From Bacillota bacterium (GTDB lineage Bacteria > Bacillota > Clostridia > Christensenellales > Aristaeellaceae), in assembly GCA_023411395.1 (NCBI GenBank), contig JAEYOV010000043.1:1-12937 (forward strand): a stretch of 12,937 nt of DNA, written 5' to 3'. The notes beneath the pieces are model-generated. The model ran no database searches, was not told the origin of the DNA, and saw only the letters and a list, made by a program, of their open reading frames with translations. The position numbers were made by a program, and so were the translations under genes. Below, piece by piece: positions 7,255 through 12,937 of the stretch (position 1 is the first letter of the stretch; the number at the start of each line of letters is the position of its first letter).

Positions 7255-7659
7255 TCATTGCCGGCCGGCCAGCATATCCATAAGCTTCGCCTCGGGATGA
7301 TGATACTTGATTCCTTCCGCCCGCCCCCAATGCTGGATCGCGGACCTGGGGCACCACTCATCGCAGGCGAAGCACATCTCACAGGCGTGCAGGAATTCGG
7401 GTCTTCCATCTTTCATCCTGATGTTTCCCGCCGGGCATACCTTCAAGCAGGTGCCGCAGCCGTTGCAGCCGCCGCCAACCCGTATACCGTTGTCCGTCCT
7501 TGGTATCAGTTCCCGGAAACCCAGCTCGGAATCCGGGGATACACCGGCATTCCTTTTCAGGCTGTCCAACACCGGTTTGCGCAAAAGGCCTAAGCCCGCT
7601 GCCACAAGCCGGTTGAGGACAGCCTTGGGTATTTTAATATTTCCCTTCACACGGCCTGT
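7255..7659 (-). pseudogene. EFR1-type 4Fe-4S ferredoxin, N-terminally truncated
   Basis: The last 131 or so codons encode two 4Fe-4S clusters: C-x2-C-x2-C-x3-CP in CNGCGTCLKVCP, then CEMCFACDEWCP followed by RSAIQHWG. With the preceding linker this matches the C-terminal half of EFR1-type ferredoxin/flavodoxin proteins, which normally also carry an N-terminal flavodoxin domain and run to about 260 aa. That domain is absent: upstream of about 7660 the open frame is only the antisense of the TetR gene and its promoter. No start codon with a ribosome binding site is visible (GTG at 7650 and TTG at 7659 both lack one). I call it a remnant; a short stand-alone dicluster ferredoxin is possible but less likely. 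It ends 9 bp from the converging chemoreceptor gene. Confidence 0.7.
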
Positions 7660-7724
7660 CAATCCATTTTCAATTTGGCCATGATTTTGCTGCCAGGACC
7701 TGTGGCCCCTCTTGACAGGCCGTT
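7651..7724. repeat. 12-bp perfect inverted repeat at the ferredoxin/tetR junction
   Basis: ACGGCCTGTCAA (7651-7662) and TTGACAGGCCGT (7713-7724) are exact reverse complements separated by 50 bp. The right arm contains the TTGACA -35 box of the tetR promoter. The left arm, read on the minus strand, also gives TTGACA, with TATTAA 17 bp beyond it. The left arm coincides with the point where the ferredoxin homology stops. Confidence 0.7.
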
Positions 7725-7740
7725 CTGTGCATACTATAAT
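7713..7740 (+). promoter_or_regulatory. Sigma-A promoter of the tetR-ABC operon
   Basis: Perfect TTGACA (7713-7718), a 16-bp spacer and perfect TATAAT (7735-7740), 48 bp before tetR. Just downstream TGACT (7742-7746) and AGTCA (7761-7765) form a loose inverted repeat over the transcription start that could be the TetR operator; this part is speculative. Confidence 0.8.
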
Positions 7741-7788
7741 ATGACTATAACTACACAAACAGTCAAACGTGTGGAATGGAGGCGTCCC

Positions 7789-8397
7789 ATGCCCAAGGCA
7801 CTTACGGAAAAGGAACGCGCCTATATCAGGCAGCGGCTGATGGCGGAGGCGGAAGACTGCCTTTACAAATTCGGCGTGCGCAAAACCACGGTGGATGAGC
7901 TGGTAAACAGGGTGCGCATCCCCAAGGGCACGTTCTATTTGTTTTACGAATCCAAGGAGCTTTTGTTTTACGATGTGCTGATGGCCTTTCATGATAAAAT
8001 CCAGCGGGAGCTGATGGAAAAGCTGAACGGCCTTGCCAAGCCCCTGTCGCCGGATGCGCTTACGGATGTGATCTTTTCGTTTTACCGGAAGGTCGAAGCC
8101 TCCTTTTTGTATCCGCTGATGATGAGCGGGGAGATCGAGCTGTTCATGCAAAAGCTCTCCCCGGAAATTATGGAGGCCCACGCGCATACCGACGACCTGA
8201 ATGTGGAGCAGCTTGTGCATCTGGTGCCTGATATCCGGACGGATATGATACCCCATTTCAGCGGGGCGCTTCGGGCCATCTTCCTTTCCATGCTGCACAA
8301 GCGGGAGGTGGGGGAGCAGGTGTTTGAGCAGGCGCTGCGCATCATGATCCGCGGCGTGGTACTGCAAATGTTTGAACAGGAGGAGAAAAAAGCATGA
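7789..8397 (+). CDS. TetR/AcrR-family transcriptional regulator
   Basis: A 202-aa regulator of usual family length. The N-terminal helix-turn-helix lies at about 13-58: GVRKTTVDELVNRVRIPKG and then TFYLFYESKELLF, the typical TetR signature. The remaining all-helical part is the ligand-binding and dimerisation domain, too variable to predict the ligand. The ATG at 7789 has GGAGG at 6 nt spacing; the in-frame upstream ATG at 7675 precedes the promoter. The stop overlaps the ABC ATPase start (ATGA). Being first in the operon, it is expected to repress its own promoter and the transporter, with release by a transported compound (inference from family behaviour). Confidence 0.92.
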   Translation: MPKALTEKERAYIRQRLMAEAEDCLYKFGVRKTTVDELVNRVRIPKGTFYLFYESKELLFYDVLMAFHDKIQRELMEKLNGLAKPLSPDALTDVIFSFYRKVEASFLYPLMMSGEIELFMQKLSPEIMEAHAHTDDLNVEQLVHLVPDIRTDMIPHFSGALRAIFLSMLHKREVGEQVFEQALRIMIRGVVLQMFEQEEKKA

Positions 8398-9239
8398 TCC
8401 GGGTGGATAACCTTTGCTTTGCCTACACGGCAAAGCCCTTTATCCAAAACATGAGCTTTGATGTGAGGGACGGGGAGATTTTCGGTTTCCTGGGCCCGTC
8501 GGGGTCCGGCAAGAGCACGCTGCAAAAAATCCTCACGGGGCTGATCACCGCCTACCGCGGCAGCGTGACGGTGGATGGCATGGAGGTCAAACGCCGGGAC
8601 AAAAGCTTTTACGAAAAAATCGGCGTGGATTTTGAGTTTCCAAGCCTCTACGAGAAGCTCACCGCCAGGGAGAATTTGCAGTTCTTCGCCTCCCTGTACA
8701 AAAAGCGGACCGGCATCGAGCCGCACTTGGAAAGCGTGGGCCTTCTGGAGGAGGCGGACAAAAAGGTGGCCGATTATTCCAAGGGCATGAAGTCGCGCCT
8801 GAACTTCATCAAGGCGCTGCTCCACGATCCCAGGTATCTGTTTCTGGATGAGCCCACCTCCGGCCTGGACCCGCAAAACGCCCGGCAGATGAAGGATATC
8901 ATACTCGGGCAAAAGTTAAAAGGAAAAACCATCCTCCTCACCACCCACAACATGTACGACGCCACCGAGCTGTGCGACCGGGTGGCATTCATTGTGGACG
9001 GCGCCGTCCGGGCACTGGATACGCCCCGCCACCTCATCATGCAAAAGGGCGCGGCGAGGATCCAGTACACCTATGATGTGGGCGGGCGGGAGAAAACCGA
9101 GGTGACGGCCCTTCATCAAACCGGCAATGACGCGCTGCTCATGGACCTGATACGCAACAACCGCCTCACCTCCATCCACTCAAGCGAGCCCACCCTCAAC
9201 GACCTGTTTGTGGAACTGACGGGGAGGGAGCTTGTATGA
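8394..9239 (+). CDS. ABC transporter ATPase, fluoroquinolone-export type
   Basis: A 281-aa ATP-binding subunit of an exporter. Walker A GPSGSGKST is at 34-42, the signature is YSKGM (128-132) in place of LSGGQ, Walker B and catalytic glutamate are LFLDEP (149-154, E153), the D-loop is SGLD (156-159) and the switch histidine is H185. The Q-loop region reads DFEFPSLYEKLTARENL (79-95), with no glutamine. This variant and overall layout match ATPases annotated as fluoroquinolone exporters (Rv2688c-like in Mycobacterium). The C-terminal 80 residues after the ATPase core (IQYTYDVGGREKTEV onward) form the usual extra domain of exporter ATPases. It overlaps tetR and the first permease by 4 bp each. 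The drug specificity is a family label, not shown here. Confidence 0.93.
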   Translation: MIRVDNLCFAYTAKPFIQNMSFDVRDGEIFGFLGPSGSGKSTLQKILTGLITAYRGSVTVDGMEVKRRDKSFYEKIGVDFEFPSLYEKLTARENLQFFASLYKKRTGIEPHLESVGLLEEADKKVADYSKGMKSRLNFIKALLHDPRYLFLDEPTSGLDPQNARQMKDIILGQKLKGKTILLTTHNMYDATELCDRVAFIVDGAVRALDTPRHLIMQKGAARIQYTYDVGGREKTEVTALHQTGNDALLMDLIRNNRLTSIHSSEPTLNDLFVELTGRELV

Positions 9240-9916
9240 CCCTTTCGGCCCTTTTGAAGGGGGATTTCCGCTTTCAGTGGAAGTATGGCTTTTATGGACT
9301 GTATTTGATATTTTGCGCGCTGTATGTGGGCGTGCTGCTGGCCCTGCCGGCCTCCATCCATAAGACGGCGGCGCTGCTTATGATCTTTTCCGATCCGGCG
9401 GCCATGGGCCTGTACTTCCTGGGGGCCATGGTGCTGTTTGAGCAGAGCCAGCGGGTGGTTTCCAGCCTGGCCGTGGCGCCCGTTGCCGCATCAGAATACG
9501 TGGCATCAAAGCTTTTGTCCTTATCCTGCGTTTCCACCGGGGCCGGGCTTGCGATCGCGCTGTTTTCAGGGGCCGGGCTGCCCGTGCTGTCCCTGGCGGC
9601 CGGCGTTTTCCTGGGCTCCCTTTTGTTCTCCGCCGTGGGGATGATCCTGGCCGCCCGCGCGGCCACCCTCAACCGGTTTGTTTTGATGACCATCCCGGCG
9701 GAAATTTTGATCATCGCGCCGGCCGCGGCCTGGCTGTTTGCCGGGCAGCCGGACATCATGATTCTCCATCCCGGCGTTTGCGTGCTTGTCCTGTGCGGCG
9801 GCGCGGGAAATGCCTGGCCCGCCCTTTTCGTGCTGCTTGCGTGGACGGGCTTCTTCTTCCGCCTTGCGGTAAAGGCCGCGGGCCGGATGTTTTTGAAGAT
9901 GGGGGGCGGCGTTTGA
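9236..9916 (+). CDS. ABC exporter permease, first subunit
   Basis: A 226-aa integral membrane protein with about six hydrophobic segments (roughly 18-38, 52-70, 95-112, 117-141, 148-169, 178-212). After the second segment comes EQSQRVVSSLAVAPVAASEY (69-88), whose LAV-x-P pattern recurs in the second permease and is probably the cytoplasmic coupling region contacting the ATPase. It resembles the Rv2687c-type fluoroquinolone export permease. GGGAGGG stands before the ATG, which overlaps the ATPase stop as ATGA; its own stop overlaps the next start (TGATG). With two different permeases, the transporter is probably a heterodimer plus two ATPase copies. Confidence 0.88.
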   Translation: MTLSALLKGDFRFQWKYGFYGLYLIFCALYVGVLLALPASIHKTAALLMIFSDPAAMGLYFLGAMVLFEQSQRVVSSLAVAPVAASEYVASKLLSLSCVSTGAGLAIALFSGAGLPVLSLAAGVFLGSLLFSAVGMILAARAATLNRFVLMTIPAEILIIAPAAAWLFAGQPDIMILHPGVCVLVLCGGAGNAWPALFVLLAWTGFFFRLAVKAAGRMFLKMGGGV

Positions 9917-10635
9917 TGAAAGCCATATTCCTTTCGTTCAAAATGCTCCTGCGGCAGGTGTCAAGGGACGGCATGCTGCTGGCCGCCTGTATGGGCCCGC
10001 TGCTGGCGGCCTGCGTTTTCCGCTTTTTAATACCGGCCGCCGAAAATCTTCTCTGCGCGCATTTTCAGGTTACGCAATTCATCAGCCCCTATTACCTTTT
10101 GATCGATCTGATGCTGGCCCTTTTGACGCCCTACCTGTTCTGCTTTGCCTCCGCCATGGTGCTTTTGACGGAATACGATGAGCACATGGCCGGATACCTT
10201 GCGGTCACGCCTATCGGCAAGGGCGGATACCTCCTATCCCGCCTCCTCGTGCCCGCCGCCGCCGCTTTTGTTGTCTCGGTGGCGCTTTTGATGGCCTTTT
10301 CCTTAACAGACTGGACCTTGCCCATGGCGGCCGCCGTCTGCCTGCTCACCGGCCTTGCATGCGTGGATGTCGCCCTATTGCTCTTCGCCTTTTCCCGCAA
10401 CCGGGTGGAGGGCATGGCGCTGGCGAAAATGGCCGGGCTGATGCTTTTGGGCCTGCCCGCTCCCTTCGTATTCCCAAAGGACGTGCAGTACCTCTTTGCC
10501 CCTTTGCCCTCCTTCTGGGCAGCGAAATTCGCCCTCACGCAAAACGCGCTGTTCCTTACGGCAGGGCTTGTTGTTTCCCTTCTGTGGCTGTACGCCCTGC
10601 AAAAGAAAATGGCCCGCAAGCTGGCCGCGGGGTGA
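9916..10635 (+). CDS. ABC exporter permease, second subunit
   Basis: A 239-aa membrane protein with about six hydrophobic segments (roughly 20-40, 60-85, 110-130, 136-159, 168-186, 210-228) and a basic C-terminus. The coupling-region pattern EYDEHMAGYLAVTPIGKGGY (86-105) parallels that of the first permease, so the two are distant paralogues. I chose the ATG at 9916, inside the TGATG overlap, with a G-rich stretch upstream; the frame is open 46 codons further, but those lie within the first permease gene. Last gene of the operon. Predicted partner of the first permease in the inner membrane; substrate unknown. Confidence 0.88.
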   Translation: MKAIFLSFKMLLRQVSRDGMLLAACMGPLLAACVFRFLIPAAENLLCAHFQVTQFISPYYLLIDLMLALLTPYLFCFASAMVLLTEYDEHMAGYLAVTPIGKGGYLLSRLLVPAAAAFVVSVALLMAFSLTDWTLPMAAAVCLLTGLACVDVALLLFAFSRNRVEGMALAKMAGLMLLGLPAPFVFPKDVQYLFAPLPSFWAAKFALTQNALFLTAGLVVSLLWLYALQKKMARKLAAG

Positions 10636-10717
10636 AATGAAGCGTAATACCAAATCAAAACTTTGATGCTTCTTTACGGTATCTTTGGATATGGCCTTAC
10701 CTTCACAATATGCGTAG

Positions 10718-10737
10718 GGCGGGGGCTTGCCCCCGCC
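10718..10737. repeat. GC-rich hairpin in the gene-free stretch
   Basis: GGCGGGGG-CTTG-CCCCCGCC is a perfect 8-bp stem with a 4-nt loop and no T tract. GTAGGG-type hairpins like this are common intergenic elements in Clostridia genomes (general knowledge). It lies 82 bp past the permease stop. The short open frames crossing it have no coding signs. Confidence 0.6.
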
Positions 10738-10805
10738 GCTTGTGGCGGCACCATGCATCTTGGCCTATGCACAACAATATGGGCGGCGAGTGTATTTCTG
10801 GCGGC

Positions 10806-10903
10806 CTCAATCGGCGCGTTGCTGCGCTGCCGCTTGCAACACTTATTTCGCCCGCTTCCTTCGCCTAGCTTATTGCCGCCACCGGCAGCAGCCAGGCTAC
10901 GGA
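10806..10903 (-). repeat. Interspersed structured repeat, copy A
   Basis: Read on the minus strand this 98-bp unit begins TCCGTAGCCTGGC, passes GCGGCAATAAGCTAGGCG and ends near GATTGAGG. It aligns with copy B at 12306-12402 on the plus strand. The stem GCCTGGC/GCTAGGC has a G-U pair where copy B has A-U, so pairing is kept. Between this and the ends of the 10636-11092 gap I see only the GC hairpin and a terminator. Confidence 0.7.
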
Positions 10904-10988
10904 ACCCCCGCCCTCGTTGATCCCATCGGTGCATTTGTGTTTTGAAACGGTATAAGCAGATGGATCAGCCTTGGCTGATACGTTACGG

Positions 10989-11016
10989 GGCGGCCTTCGA
11001 GCCGCCTTTTTTCTTT
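10989..11016 (+). terminator. Intrinsic terminator
   Basis: GGCGGC-CTTCGA-GCCGCC followed by TTTTTTCTTTC on the plus strand. It is the only good terminator downstream of the tetR-ABC operon, although 350 bp away, and it insulates the endolysin promoter from upstream transcription. A further palindrome ATCAGCC-TT-GGCTGAT stands just before it. Confidence 0.8.
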
Positions 11017-11092
11017 CTCGACAGCGGTTGTTTCAAGTGCACACAAAAAAAGTTCCTTCCGCCTGCCTTTGGTGTCAAAACAAGGGAGAAAT

Positions 11093-11115
11093 ACGAACGT
11101 GAGTTCGTGTATAAT
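11093..11115 (+). promoter_or_regulatory. LexA-like box and -10 of the lysis cassette
   Basis: ACGAAC-GTGA-GTTCGT (11093-11108) is a perfect 6-bp-arm palindrome of the CGAAC-N4-GTTCG type that fits the Gram-positive LexA (DinR) box core GAAC-N4-GTTC. TATAAT follows at 11110-11115, and AAGGAGG at 11122-11128 leads to the endolysin ATG. No good -35 box is visible. LexA bound here would cover the -10 and block transcription until DNA damage. Confidence 0.6.
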
Positions 11116-11134
11116 AGAGGCAAGGAGGGATTCT

Positions 11135-12007
11135 ATGGACAAGCGGGAGGCCATTGCAAGCGCGGCATTAAGCCGCGTGGGATACGGCTACATCTATGGG
11201 GCCACGGGCTGGGTCTGCACCGAGGCGCGGCTTGACGCCCAAGCCAGGCAGTACCCAGGCTACGCCGAAAAAATCTATTACTACGGGCGCAAATACTGGC
11301 TGGGCAAAATCTGCTACGACTGCGCGCAACTCACGCGCCGGGCGGCCAGGGACGCGGGCTATACCTTTGTGTCGGGGGCCAACAGCCAGTGGAACATGGA
11401 CATTTGGGCCCAGAAAGGAACCATCGATACGCTGCCCGGCGAGAAGGCCATTTTCCTTTTCATAAGGGACAAGTCCACCGGCCACATGAAGCATGTGGCC
11501 GTCACCGTGGGGGATGGGTATGAGGTGGAAGCCCGCGGCCATGCCTATGGCGTTGTCAAGCGGAAAATCGCCGGTTGCTCCTTCACCCACTGGGCGCGTC
11601 TTCGCAACATCGATGGGAATGCTGCCGATCCCCCGCCGCCCACGCTGAAAAAGGGGTCCCGGGGCGATGATGTGGCGCGGCTGCAAACGCTGCTTTTGGC
11701 GGCGGGATATCCCCTGCCCAAATATGGGGCCGATGGCATCTTCGGCGCGGAAACGCTGGCGGCGGTCATAGCCTTCCAGGCCGCGCGGGGTCTTAAAGAA
11801 GACGGCATTGTTGGCATAGATACCTGGGCCGCCTTAACCACCTCCCATGCGCAAGAGGGAGAAGAGGGGGAAGAGGGGGAAGGGGAATCGCAGGAGGAGG
11901 CTTGTTGCAGCGTGCTCATCGGTGGCTTGACCCATTCCCGTGCCAGGGAGGTGGCCGCCCTGTACCCCGGCGCGCAGATCCTTTCAGAAAGGGGGGAGGG
12001 CGCATGA
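11135..12007 (+). CDS. NlpC/P60 endolysin with peptidoglycan-binding domain
   Basis: A 290-aa cell-wall hydrolase without a signal peptide, as in phage endolysins that need a holin. Residues 1-160 are an NlpC/P60-type cysteine peptidase: C63 in YDCAQL, H120 in KHVAVTVGDG and H136 in EARGHAYGV form the likely triad; such enzymes cut stem-peptide bonds. A PG_binding_1 domain follows at about 170-234 (GSRGDDVARLQTLL, ADGIFGAETLAAVIAFQ). Then comes an acidic low-complexity linker (241-255) and a 35-residue tail (CSVLIGGLTHSRAREVAALY) that may be a further wall-binding piece. The ATG at 11135 has AAGGAGG at 6 nt. It overlaps the next gene by ATGA. A LexA-like box at its promoter suggests SOS control. 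A host autolysin is the alternative, less likely given the holin downstream. Confidence 0.88.
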   Translation: MDKREAIASAALSRVGYGYIYGATGWVCTEARLDAQARQYPGYAEKIYYYGRKYWLGKICYDCAQLTRRAARDAGYTFVSGANSQWNMDIWAQKGTIDTLPGEKAIFLFIRDKSTGHMKHVAVTVGDGYEVEARGHAYGVVKRKIAGCSFTHWARLRNIDGNAADPPPPTLKKGSRGDDVARLQTLLLAAGYPLPKYGADGIFGAETLAAVIAFQAARGLKEDGIVGIDTWAALTTSHAQEGEEGEEGEGESQEEACCSVLIGGLTHSRAREVAALYPGAQILSERGEGA

Positions 12008-12288
12008 CGTTTGCCGAGGGCACCGCCCTCATGATGGCCCTGCTGGCCGCGCTGTCGCTGCTGCTGGCGGTAAGCCGCAACCGGCGGCAGGATATTTCCG
12101 CCGATGCCCAGGTGAAAAGCGATCTGATGTACATCAAGAACCGCATCGATGAAATGGTCATCGACCAAAAGGCCATGAATCAGAATATGGGCGAATTGAA
12201 CGCCCGCGTCGCCAGATGCGAGGAAAGCGCCAAGCAGGCCCACAAGCGCATCGACGAGCACCTGCTGAATCACCCGCCCGGCGGGTAA
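12004..12288 (+). CDS. Small membrane/coiled-coil protein of the lysis cassette
   Basis: A 94-aa protein with one N-terminal membrane segment (about 7-24, TALMMALLAALSLLLAVS), a basic stop-transfer (RNRR), and a long charged helix with heptad-like spacing (about 30-85, SDLMYIKNRIDEMVIDQKAM and onward). This layout recalls small phage lysis proteins and BhlA/UviB holin-like proteins, but sequence identity to them cannot be claimed. It is translationally coupled to the endolysin (ATGA overlap), with AAGGGGGGAGGG before the ATG. A holin, antiholin or lysis accessory role is inferred from context only. Confidence 0.75.
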   Translation: MTFAEGTALMMALLAALSLLLAVSRNRRQDISADAQVKSDLMYIKNRIDEMVIDQKAMNQNMGELNARVARCEESAKQAHKRIDEHLLNHPPGG

Positions 12289-12305
12289 ACCCGAAGGTCC
12301 AGGGC

Positions 12306-12402
12306 TCCGTAGCCTAGCCGCCGCCTGTGACGGCAATAGGCTAGGCGGAGGAGGCTGGCGAAACGAGCAATGCGAACGGTAGTGAGCAGTGCGATGATTG
12401 AG
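12306..12402 (+). repeat. Interspersed structured repeat, copy B
   Basis: A 97-bp unit from TCCGTAGCCTAGCC to GATTGAG, related to copy A on the opposite strand. It folds locally: GCCTAGCC (12312-12319) pairs perfectly with GGCTAGGC (12339-12346), with an inner GCCG/CGGC stem. The 3' half carries two direct motifs, GAGCAATGCG and GAGCAGTGCG. It lies in the 330-bp gap between the coiled-coil protein and the holin. Confidence 0.7.
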
Positions 12403-12424
12403 CCAGATGGGAGGAAAGCCCTGG

Positions 12425-12442
12425 TCGCGCCCGCGGGCGCGA
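12425..12442. repeat. 18-bp perfect GC palindrome
   Basis: TCGCGCCCGCGGGCGCGA is identical to its reverse complement. It immediately follows AGCCCTGG (12417-12424), which pairs with CCAGGGCT (12299-12306) and so encloses repeat copy B in an outer 8-bp stem. There is no T tract. Confidence 0.8.
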
Positions 12443-12543
12443 AGCCCTTACTTCTTGGAAGGGTATCTGACACCGCAGTGACAAGGGAGGTGACATACGT
12501 ACAAGCGGCGCAATGAGCAAGCGTTTCCGCCGCCAAGACATAG

Positions 12544-12549
12544 TATAAT
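12544..12549 (+). promoter_or_regulatory. Candidate -10 box before the holin gene
   Basis: TATAAT 71 bp before the holin ATG. The sequence 17 bp upstream (GCGTTT) is a poor -35, so this is only a candidate for separate holin transcription. No LexA-like box is present here. Confidence 0.35.
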
Positions 12550-12620
12550 AGGGCGGGGCTGACCCGCAATGAACTCCATCCAACAAACATCCTGCCTCTA
12601 CAAACGAAAGGAGAACCCTC

Positions 12621-12937
12621 ATGACGCAAAGCAGATGGAAATCCAAGGTGGTGTGGGCCTCTATCCTCGCCACCATTCTGACCTTGCTTGGCAATTTGGG
12701 CCTGTATGAGGCCGTCGGCATCACCCAGGCGCCGCTGCAGCATGTGGTGGACGCCGTGCTGGCCCTGTTGGTCGCCTTCGGCGTTTTGAACAACCCTACC
12801 GATTCGCAGCGGTCACGTCAAGAATTTTTCGCACATTTGTCAAGGAAGCACGAGCACCTGCCAAAGGACATCAATGATATTTCCAGATTTTCCGAGCCAA
12901 AGAGCTACGATGCCGCTCAAGCAGCCACCATCGCGTG
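12621..12937 (+). CDS. Phi-LC3-like phage holin, runs off the window
   Basis: 105 codons are visible without a stop. The first 64 residues look like a phi-LC3-type class holin: basic N-terminus (SRWKSKVVW), first membrane helix (about 10-29), a turn with LGLYEAVGI, a second helix (about 41-56, HVVDAVLALLVAFGVL) and the family's NNPTD end motif (57-61). Holins make membrane holes that release endolysin. Such holins usually stop a few residues after NNPTD, but here the frame goes on for 41 more residues (SRQEFFAHLSRKHEHL, then DINDISRFSEPKSYD) of soluble, unrelated character. The ATG at 12621 has AAAGGAG at 7 nt. The tail may be foreign sequence read through; see findings. Confidence 0.75.
   Translation, partial: MTQSRWKSKVVWASILATILTLLGNLGLYEAVGITQAPLQHVVDAVLALLVAFGVLNNPTDSQRSRQEFFAHLSRKHEHLPKDINDISRFSEPKSYDAAQAATIA

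Noticed and set aside
7660..8433. Long upstream extension of the ferredoxin reading frame on the minus strand
   Set aside because: It is the antisense of the TetR gene and its promoter; the sequence has no ferredoxin or flavodoxin features, so only about the last 131 codons are real.
10663..10945. Short plus-strand frames in the gap after the ABC operon
   Set aside because: They cross the GC hairpin and repeat copy A; the shared LRLAYCRHR translation with a frame near 12340 reflects the DNA repeat, not a protein family.
11545..12336. 263-codon minus-strand frame across the lysis genes
   Set aside because: Antisense of the endolysin PG-binding domain and the coiled-coil gene; low-complexity serine/proline-rich product.
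12485..12549. Mini-frames after GGGAGG (GTG-ACA-TAC...) and ATG-AGC-AAG
   Set aside because: Only 8-11 codons with poor spacing; cannot be told from chance.
12270..12793. Minus-strand frames opposite the holin and repeat copy B
   Set aside because: They run through the repeat, the palindrome and the antisense of the holin; no start signal or domain.
11135..12937. Complete prophage
   Set aside because: Only lysis-type genes are present; no integrase, terminase, capsid, tail or phage repressor is in the window, so only a cassette or remnant can be supported.

Overview
The window looks like chromosomal DNA of an anaerobic, moderately GC-rich Clostridia-type member of the Bacillota. The signs are strong AAGGAGG-type ribosome binding sites, sigma-A promoters with good TATAAT boxes, an EFR1-type ferredoxin remnant, a secreted RCC1/BspA-LRR repeat protein, a Gram-positive LexA-like box and a phi-LC3-like holin. 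No rRNA or tRNA gene, CRISPR array or complete insertion sequence was recognised.

Left part, minus strand, read from 4723 down to 10: a small XRE-type repressor; an unrecognised 96-aa protein whose start region appears frameshifted; a secreted seven-repeat RCC1-like protein (start overlaps the previous gene by ATGA); a second secreted RCC1-like protein that continues into BspA-type leucine-rich repeats but is broken by three single-base frameshifts; and a 545-aa fusion of a metallo-beta-lactamase-fold hydrolase with an alpha/beta-hydrolase esterase.

Middle, plus strand: a two-gene chemotaxis operon (CheW, then a membrane chemoreceptor). It starts from a good sigma-A promoter lying among 20-bp direct repeats spaced 52 bp apart, in the divergent region shared with the XRE repressor. 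The repressor probably controls this region. The receptor converges on an N-terminally truncated ferredoxin remnant (minus strand).

Next, plus strand: a tight four-gene operon, TetR regulator, ABC ATPase and two permeases, with 4, 4 and 1 bp overlaps. It resembles the transporters annotated as fluoroquinolone exporters (Rv2686c-Rv2688c type). A gene-free stretch of about 500 bp follows, with a GC hairpin, an interspersed structured repeat and an intrinsic terminator.

Right end, plus strand: a lysis-type cassette of NlpC/P60 endolysin with a peptidoglycan-binding domain, a small membrane/coiled-coil protein, and after a 330-bp gap carrying a second copy of the structured repeat, a phi-LC3-like holin that runs off the window. 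The endolysin promoter carries a perfect LexA-like palindrome next to its -10 box, which suggests DNA-damage-inducible lysis. No phage structural gene lies in the window. After position 12812 the holin departs from its family's usual short C-terminus, perhaps at a mobile-element or assembly junction.
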